Source: an uncultured Bacillota bacterium (GTDB lineage: Bacteria > Bacillota > UBA994 > UBA5500). From it: 6,184 nt of DNA. Where the stretch lies: contig CALNBW010000260.1 in assembly GCA_937874815.1 (NCBI GenBank), forward strand, positions 1 through 6,184, read 5' to 3'. The notes under the pieces were generated by a model, which was not told where the DNA came from, made no database searches, and saw only the letters and a list, made by a program, of their open reading frames with translations. The position numbers and the translations under genes were made by a program. Of the stretch, positions 1 to 4,506 are shown piece after piece (position 1 is the stretch's first letter; every line of letters begins with the position of its first letter).

Positions 1-92
1 TAACTTCTGGTGGTAGTTCATATTTATCCTACTGCTTAGCCATTGCCCTAGTCCTAAATGTAGGTATGCGCCGGCAGAAGATATTGTTCTAG
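1..92 (+). CDS. rodA: RodA (SEDS family glycosyltransferase), C-terminal end only
   Basis: This is the 3' end of a gene cut by the left edge of the window. The frame starting at base 3 reads 29 residues to a TAG at 90-92. The peptide begins TSGGSSYLSYCLAIALVLNV and ends GMRRQKILF. The GGSS motif, followed by a last hydrophobic helix, a 'LNVGMRR' junction and a short basic tail, is the usual C-terminus of RodA/FtsW proteins. RodA is the multi-pass membrane peptidoglycan polymerase of the elongation machinery, working with a class B PBP. The assignment to RodA rather than FtsW rests on the neighbourhood: rodA commonly lies between minCDE and spoIVFA in Clostridia. It is too short to judge anything else. 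Confidence 0.8.
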   Translation, partial: TSGGSSYLSYCLAIALVLNVGMRRQKILF

Positions 93-121
93 GTATATCC
101 CTCTAAACTCGTCCATATATA
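93..121 (+). promoter_or_regulatory. candidate SigE-type sporulation promoter
   Basis: GTATATC at 93-99 resembles the SigE -35 element (about 5 of 7 positions of GMATATT). CATATATA at 114-121 resembles the SigE -10 element CATACAnT, matching C, A, T, A and A. The 14-base spacing is right for SigE. Transcription would start near 128-130, just upstream of the M23 gene. In B. subtilis the equivalent spoIVF operon is transcribed by SigE in the mother cell, so the position makes sense. The region is AT-rich, so a chance match is possible. Confidence 0.35.
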
Positions 122-155
122 TGAGTAAAAAGACGGGTGAGAGAGGGTGGCAGCG

Positions 156-851
156 ATGCCTTTAAGGTCAGATAGAAATAGAAGTCGTGCTCGTAGGGTG
201 CCATACCGACGCAACCCTGCAGGCACCCAGCAGTCGGCCGACTTAGCGATCAGGCGCTGGTTTTTTTGCGCTCTAGTGATGCTGGCAGTGACGGCTCTCA
301 GCTTTCTGCCCTTCACCTGGGCCGCCTCCTGCAAGACCTATTTGGCCTATTGCTTTCAGCCGGGGGCGGCGGCCGCAACCAAGTGGGCAGCTTGGGCAGA
401 CTGGCAGTCTGACACCAGCCCACTCACAGCCGTGTGGCAGCGGTTACTAGGCACCGAACCGGAGGCCGGTTTGGCTTATCCGTGTACAGGGCAAATCACC
501 TCGGCCTATGCCTGGCGTCACCACCCCGTAACTGGACAGGTAGAGATGCATTATGGCATTGATATCCAAGGTGCTGCCGGATCCGCCATCCAAGCCGCCG
601 GCTCAGGCACTGTAAGGGAAGTGGCCGAAGAGCAGACGCTGGGATTGTATGTGGCCATAGATCATGGTGGTGGCCTAGTTACCCGTTATGCTCATTTGCA
701 GGAGACCAGCGTGGAGCCGGGTAACCAGATTGCTAAGGGGCAAGTGATTGGCAAAATGGGCAATACGGGCCTAATACAGGATACCCATCTGCATTTTGAA
801 GTTATCGTTAATGGCCAGCCGGTCGACCCGCTTTCCGTCTTGCCGCGCTAG
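156..851 (+). CDS. spoIVFA: membrane-anchored M23 (LytM-type) peptidase in the SpoIVFA position
   Basis: A 231-residue protein. It has a very basic N-terminus (about 1-34, many Arg), one membrane segment (about 35-56), a linker, and a C-terminal M23 domain (about 105-229) that would lie outside the membrane. The LytM signature is complete: HYGID gives zinc ligands H132 and D136, YAHL gives H180, and HLH gives H211 and the third zinc ligand H213. Such enzymes cut peptidoglycan cross-bridges. In B. subtilis, SpoIVFA, of similar size, anchors and inhibits SpoIVFB and is regarded as a non-catalytic member of the fold, so the intact motif here is notable. ATG at 156 is chosen because GAGG at 143-146 lies 9 bases upstream; an in-frame GTG at 147 would add three residues. 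The M50 gene starts 14 bases after the stop, which implies co-transcription and a functional pair. It could equally be a working sporulation hydrolase; the gene symbol follows position and architecture. Confidence 0.85.
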   Translation: MPLRSDRNRSRARRVPYRRNPAGTQQSADLAIRRWFFCALVMLAVTALSFLPFTWAASCKTYLAYCFQPGAAAATKWAAWADWQSDTSPLTAVWQRLLGTEPEAGLAYPCTGQITSAYAWRHHPVTGQVEMHYGIDIQGAAGSAIQAAGSGTVREVAEEQTLGLYVAIDHGGGLVTRYAHLQETSVEPGNQIAKGQVIGKMGNTGLIQDTHLHFEVIVNGQPVDPLSVLPR

Positions 852-865
852 GCAGAGGCCAGACG

Positions 866-1735
866 ATGTACCTGGGGCGAGTAATGGGGGTGAACCTGCG
901 GGTTCACTACCTTTTTTTGTTGCCACTTTTGGTCTGGGCTGCGACTGGCCATCTTTTGCCCGGTACAATGGCCTTTCTTTCGGTGGTAGTGCATGAGTTT
1001 GGACATCTGACAGTGGCCAAACAGCTAGGGTTTACACCAAAAGAGGTGCAACTATTGCCTTTTGGTGGGGTAGCTAGTTTACAAGAGAACTTAGGGCTAG
1101 ATCCTGCGGCAGAGATGCGGATTGCCCTGGCCGGACCCTGGACCAGCCTCTTGCTCATTGGGGCTGGGGTCTTGCTCAGATCGCTATTCCCAACGCAAGC
1201 CCTGTTCGATCTGTTCCTGCAGATGAATATCACCCTAGTGCTATTCAATCTACTACCAGCCTTACCCCTGGATGGAGGGCGTATCTACCGAGCCTACTTG
1301 GTGGCTGAGCAAGGGTTCAAAGCGGGGACAATTAGGGCGGTGCGGGCCAGCCGAGTTTGTAGCCTGGTGTTTTTCTTGGTTGGAGTAACCTTGATGCTGG
1401 CAAGTCCACTAGCCTTAAACTTAGTGATCATCGCTGGTTTCTTGTATTTCAGTTCCCGCCGCATCTTGGCGGAGAGTAGTTTGCAGCTGCTTGCCTATTT
1501 GAGTAGCAAGCAACGAGAACTAGCCAAGTCGGGCACTATGGCAACCGCTATCCTAGCCGTCGCCTTTGATTGTGAGGCGGGTGATCTGCTGGAATACTTC
1601 GTCCCTAAGAAATACCACCTGATTTACGTGCTCGGCGCGGCAGGCCAGGTGGTGGGAATGGTGAGCGAAGAGCAGGTATTGCAGGCCATTTTTGAGCAAG
1701 GCCTAGGGGTTAGGTTAGAGCGGCTGCTAAAATAG
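866..1735 (+). CDS. spoIVFB: SpoIVFB-like M50 site-2 protease with C-terminal CBS-like region
   Basis: A 289-residue intramembrane zinc metalloprotease. HEFGH at 43-47 gives zinc ligands H43 and H47 and catalytic E44. The second conserved motif is NLLPALPLDGGR (128-139), where D136 is the third ligand. Hydrophobic segments run at about 14-42, 85-107, 115-132 and 165-195. The last 65 or so residues (about 222-289) look like the single CBS-type region that follows the membrane domain in SpoIVFB and is known to sense ATP there. In B. subtilis SpoIVFB releases sigmaK from its pro-form in the mother cell membrane around the forespore. Start ATG 866 is preceded by AGAGG at 854-858, spacing 7, and gives the usual short N-terminus before the first helix. 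It is 14 bases from the M23 stop, so the two probably form one operon. The substrate here is inferred; no sigK is in the window. Confidence 0.9.
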   Translation: MYLGRVMGVNLRVHYLFLLPLLVWAATGHLLPGTMAFLSVVVHEFGHLTVAKQLGFTPKEVQLLPFGGVASLQENLGLDPAAEMRIALAGPWTSLLLIGAGVLLRSLFPTQALFDLFLQMNITLVLFNLLPALPLDGGRIYRAYLVAEQGFKAGTIRAVRASRVCSLVFFLVGVTLMLASPLALNLVIIAGFLYFSSRRILAESSLQLLAYLSSKQRELAKSGTMATAILAVAFDCEAGDLLEYFVPKKYHLIYVLGAAGQVVGMVSEEQVLQAIFEQGLGVRLERLLK

Positions 1736-1738
1736 CTT

Positions 1739-1767
1739 TTGGCCAATAGGTACTTGTTGGGTATAAT
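1739..1767 (+). promoter_or_regulatory. SigA-type promoter for the radical SAM/rng genes
   Basis: TTGGCC at 1739-1744 (4 of 6 to TTGACA), a 17-base spacer, then a perfect TATAAT at 1762-1767. Transcription would start near 1774, leaving a leader of about 198 nt before the TTG start at 1972. It begins 3 bases after the spoIVFB stop, so the downstream genes could be expressed in vegetative cells independently of the sporulation pair. Confidence 0.6.
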
Positions 1768-1773
1768 ACAGTT

Positions 1774-1971
1774 GATAAAATGCGGGCTGGGCTGTCGCAC
1801 CCAAACGCGCTTAGCTTAGGCTGCGGAGTATGCTTTCGCAACATCTGGCGATGTTGCTATCGCGCATTACTGAGGCGTATTGCTTCCGCAATACACTAGC
1901 TTGCTGTAAGCACGATTGGAGCCTGCTCCTGTGCTCTAAGCAACACCCCGCAGCCCCAAGGAGGATATATT
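1774..1971 (+). promoter_or_regulatory. structured 5' leader, possible cis-regulatory RNA of unknown class
   Basis: This stretch between the promoter and the radical SAM gene has no convincing ORF but much base pairing. An outer helix could form between GGCTGCGG (1819-1826) and CCGCAGCC (1948-1955). Inside it are three hairpins. The first has an 8-bp perfect stem at 1838-1845/1850-1857 with a TGGC loop. The second has a 7-bp perfect stem at 1877-1883/1888-1894 with a TTCC loop. The third is a compound stem at 1901-1943, with TTGCT/AGCAA, AGCAC/GTGCT and GGAG/CTCC helices. The whole would be a four-way junction ending 2 bases before the Shine-Dalgarno site. I do not recognise a T-box, SAM, TPP, FMN, glycine, c-di-GMP or cobalamin core. 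The hairpins are directly visible; a regulatory role is inference. A palindromic intergenic repeat is the main alternative. Confidence 0.5.
1831..1943 (+). repeat. cluster of five small TGC...GCA palindromes
   Basis: Five imperfect copies of a TTGC...GCAA palindrome lie head to tail: TGCTTTCGCA (1831-1840), TTGCTATCGCGCA (1854-1866), TTGCTTCCGCAA (1880-1891), TTGCTGTAAGCA (1901-1912) and TGCTCTAAGCAA (1932-1943). Spacing from start to start is 21-31 bases. They overlap the leader hairpins, so they may be parts of one folded RNA, repeated protein-binding sites, or remnants of a duplicated palindrome. They are listed separately because the repetition itself is not explained by a single hairpin fold. 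Confidence 0.45.
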
Positions 1972-1974
1972 TTG
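1958..1974 (+). promoter_or_regulatory. Shine-Dalgarno site fixing a TTG start
   Basis: AAGGAGG at 1958-1964 is a near-perfect Shine-Dalgarno sequence. It lies 7 bases before TTG at 1972-1974, so it supports a TTG start for the radical SAM gene. The resulting N-terminus, up to ARYLGNEWN, matches the usual family beginning. Bases CTCCT at 1926-1930 in the leader could pair with AGGAG at 1959-1963 and block it. Confidence 0.8.
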
Positions 1975-3793
1975 CAGCAGATTTTAGGGCTGGTGGAGAA
2001 ACCAGCCAGATATCTTGGCAATGAATGGAATGCCATCCATAAGGACCACGCCGGGCGAGTAACAATTGCCTTGGCTTTTCCTGATGTCTATGAAATAGCA
2101 ATGTCTCACTTCGGCCTGCAGATTCTATACCATGTGGCTAATCAACGGGAGGATACAGTAGCCGAGCGGGTTTATGCCCCCTGGATTGATATGGAACGCC
2201 AGATGCGCGAGCATGGTTTACCACTGTTTGCTTTAGAAAGCCAGTGCCCAGTGCGGGAGTTTGATCTACTAGGTTTTACTCTGCAATATGAGATGAGTTA
2301 TAGCAACATCATCAATATGCTTGATTTAGCTCAGATTCCACTGCTGGCCAAAGACAGAGGCAGAGAGCACCCTTTGGTTATGGCAGGGGGTCCTTGCGCT
2401 TATAATCCGGAACCACTGGCTGATTTTCTCGACTTTGTTGTTCTAGGCGAAGCCGAAGAAGCTCTCACAGAGATTATTGACGTTTGTGCTAAGGCCAAGG
2501 CAGAGGGGTTAGATCGGGCCAATACGCTACTAGCCTTAAGCCGAGTGCCAGGCGTCTATGTACCTGCTTTCTACGAAGTACAATATCACGATGATGGCAC
2601 TATAGCTAAAGTGAAACCTTTAGTAGACGTACCAGATATAGTTTACAAACGGGTACTGGCGGATTTGCGCCCCGAATTCTACCCAACGGCACCAGTGGTG
2701 CCCTTCTTGGGTACCGTGCATGACCGCTTGATGTTGGAGATATTTAGAGGCTGTACTCGTGGTTGTCGTTTCTGCCAGGCGGGCATGATTTATCGACCGG
2801 TGCGGGAGCGTAAACGCGAGGACTTGGTGCAATTAGCCCAGGCAGCCCTGGCCGCGACTGGTCATAACGAAATATCTTTGATGTCCCTCAGCACTATGGA
2901 TCACAGCGATTTAAGCGCCCTGCTAGATGAGCTGCTGGGCCAGCTCGGTTGCGATCATATTAAGCTGTCGCTGCCTTCTTTGCGCGCCGATTCCTTTTCT
3001 GTTGAACAGGCTAAAAAAGTGCAGCAGAGTCGCCGTGGCGGCTTGACCCTGGCTCCGGAGGCGGGTAGCCAACGGCTGCGCGATGTAATCAATAAGCAAG
3101 TGACCGAAGATGATCTGTTACGCGCAGTGGCTAATGCCCAAGCAGAGGGCTGGCAAAGTGTAAAGCTCTATTTCATGCTTGGTTTGCCTACGGAAACTGA
3201 GGCCGATTTGGCTGGGATTTTTGATTTGGCAAAAAAGGCATCACCGTTATTTGGAGCAGGCTGGCAAGCCATTAAGAGTGACAGTCAGTGCCGCCGCCTT
3301 TGTTCCCAAGCCCTGGACCCCCTTTCAGTGGGAACCCCAAGCTTCCATGTATTCACTGGAAGAGAAGCAGCGCTTCCTGCGGAATTTGTTCTCGACAGAT
3401 CGCAGGCTCAAACTCAACTACCATGGTGCCGAGCTCAGCTTCTTGGAGGCCATTTTCTCGCGGGGTGATCGGCGTTTGGGCGCTGTCCTCCGTGCCGCCC
3501 ATGCCCTGGGTTGCCGTTTTGATGGCTGGAGCGAGCATTTCTCCTTCGCTAAGTGGATGCAGGCTTTCGCCGCCGCTGAACTGGACCCGACTTTCTATGC
3601 CAATAGGCAACGCTCGCGCGAGGAGATTCTACCCTGGGATCACCTGTCTCCAGGAGTAGACAAGGATTGGCTGTGGCAAGAACGGGAAAGCGCTTGGCAA
3701 CAGGCACCGACAATCGATTGTCGACCTGCCCATTGCAGTGTCTGCGGTGTTTGTCAGCATTTGCCGGCCCAAATTAGATTGGCAAAGGAGTAG
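1972..3793 (+). pseudogene. TIGR03960-family radical SAM protein with B12-binding-like domain, frameshifted as written
   Basis: The gene reads in one frame from TTG 1972 and continues in the next frame to TAG at 3791-3793. Dropping one A from the A6 run at 3231-3236 gives a continuous 606-residue protein, about the normal family length. An N-terminal cobalamin-binding-like Rossmann domain (about 28-170) lacks a visible DxHxxG motif. The radical SAM domain (about 250-450) carries the [4Fe-4S] motif C261-x3-C265-x2-C268. LAPEAGSQRLR (360-370) and KLYFMLGLPTET (398-409) are typical of the family. After the shift the second frame supplies the family stretch VTVSAAAFVPKPWTPFQWEP and a C-terminal C583, C588, C591, C594 cluster. 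Uncorrected, the first frame gives 498 residues, the last 75 or so being nonsense, with a stop at 3466-3468. The second frame has an ATG at 3179 but no Shine-Dalgarno site, so independent translation is unlikely. Family function is unknown; the adjacent TIGR03936 gene is its constant partner. A sequencing error, a real mutation and recoding are all possible. Confidence 0.85.
3231..3236 (+). other. A6 run where the radical SAM reading frame breaks
   Basis: Upstream of this run the family-like reading is ...FDLAKK in frame 1. Downstream the family-like reading is RHHRYLEQAGKPLRVTVS in frame 2. With five A's the codons read GCA AAA AGG CAT and the two halves join as LAKRHHRY. The T5 run at 3218-3222 is excluded as the site, because frame 1 still reads well after it. 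Confidence 0.75.
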
Positions 3794-3798
3794 CAAGC

Positions 3799-4470
3799 GT
3801 GAAATATTGGTTGCGATATAGCAAAAGTGGATTATTGCGCTTTGTGGGTCATTTAGACATGTTGCAGACTTGGGAGCGAATCTTGCGCCGGGCCAACGTT
3901 CCTATGGCTTTTTCGCAGGGCTTTTCGCCCCGCCCCATTCTGTCTTTAGCGGCTCCTTTACCGGTGGGCCTGTCCAGCCAGGCCGAGTACCTAGAACTAG
4001 AGACTAGTGAGGCAGTGCCTGCTTTAGTGGAAATGATAGCGCCCGTGTTGCCCCAGGGCATGCAGGTTATGGGGGCAGCGAGGGTACCCGTAGGAACAAA
4101 GTCTCTAATGGGGTTATTCAGGTGGGGAGATTATCTGGTTCAGAATCTCAGTAAATCCCAGCAGGAACTGCTTGCTGAGCAGTTGCCTAGTTTCTTTACG
4201 GAAAAAACAGTGCTACAGGAGGTCAAGCGCAAGGGTGGGCTGCGGACGGTCGACATCAGACCGTTAGTGTACTCTGCCAGTCTAGAGGCCGATACCCTGA
4301 ATTTAAGATTAGCATTAGGTAGCGTAGCCAACCTGCGGGTAGAAGATTTGCTGCGCTATTTTTCCCTGCCCATCGAAATGCTGGAAGTGAGCCGTCAGGA
4401 GCTATACTTGGAGATAAATGGAGGGCTAATCACCCCCTTTCAGTATATCTCTGGCGCGGACTCTAAGTAG
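3799..4470 (+). CDS. TIGR03936/DUF2344 radical SAM-associated protein
   Basis: A 223-residue soluble protein with the family's conserved N-terminal pattern: LRYSKSGLLRFVGHLDMLQT (5-24), then RRANVP and FSQGFSPRP, followed by APLPVGLSSQAEYLEL. This family is encoded next to, and in some species fused to, the TIGR03960 radical SAM protein, so the two very likely act together. The biochemical role is not established. Frequent linkage to rng and the ribosomal genes rplU/rpmA suggests an RNA- or ribosome-related job, which is inference. The GTG start at 3799 is supported by AAAGGAG (3784-3790), spacing 8. That site overlaps the last codons of the radical SAM gene, whose stop is only 5 bases away, which points to translational coupling. 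No signal peptide, membrane segment or cysteine cluster is visible. Confidence 0.88.
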   Translation: MKYWLRYSKSGLLRFVGHLDMLQTWERILRRANVPMAFSQGFSPRPILSLAAPLPVGLSSQAEYLELETSEAVPALVEMIAPVLPQGMQVMGAARVPVGTKSLMGLFRWGDYLVQNLSKSQQELLAEQLPSFFTEKTVLQEVKRKGGLRTVDIRPLVYSASLEADTLNLRLALGSVANLRVEDLLRYFSLPIEMLEVSRQELYLEINGGLITPFQYISGADSK

Positions 4471-4506
4471 TAATGAGATGTCGGTTGATAAAGAGAGGAT
4501 TTTTTG

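Noticed and set aside
1726..1740. GCTA-AAA-TAGC followed by TTTT at the end of spoIVFB, as a rho-independent terminator
   Set aside because: The stem is only 4 bp and AT-rich, and the T run is 4 bases; too weak to call.
1774..1971. Cobalamin riboswitch, suggested by the B12-binding-like domain downstream
   Set aside because: No B12-box-like sequence or recognisable cobalamin core is visible, and the cobalamin domain lacks the DxHxxG motif.
1830..2024. 64-codon + strand ORF across the leader
   Set aside because: It has no Shine-Dalgarno site, runs through the palindromes and into the radical SAM gene in another frame, and resembles no known protein.
3231..3275. Programmed -1 frameshift as the way to make the full radical SAM protein
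   Set aside because: The -1 frame stops at 3273-3275; the conserved 3' half is in the +1 frame.
4217..4237. Internal AGGAGGT inside the TIGR03936 gene as the start of a hidden gene
   Set aside because: The nearest start (GTG 4235) is 11 bases away and its frame closes after about ten codons.
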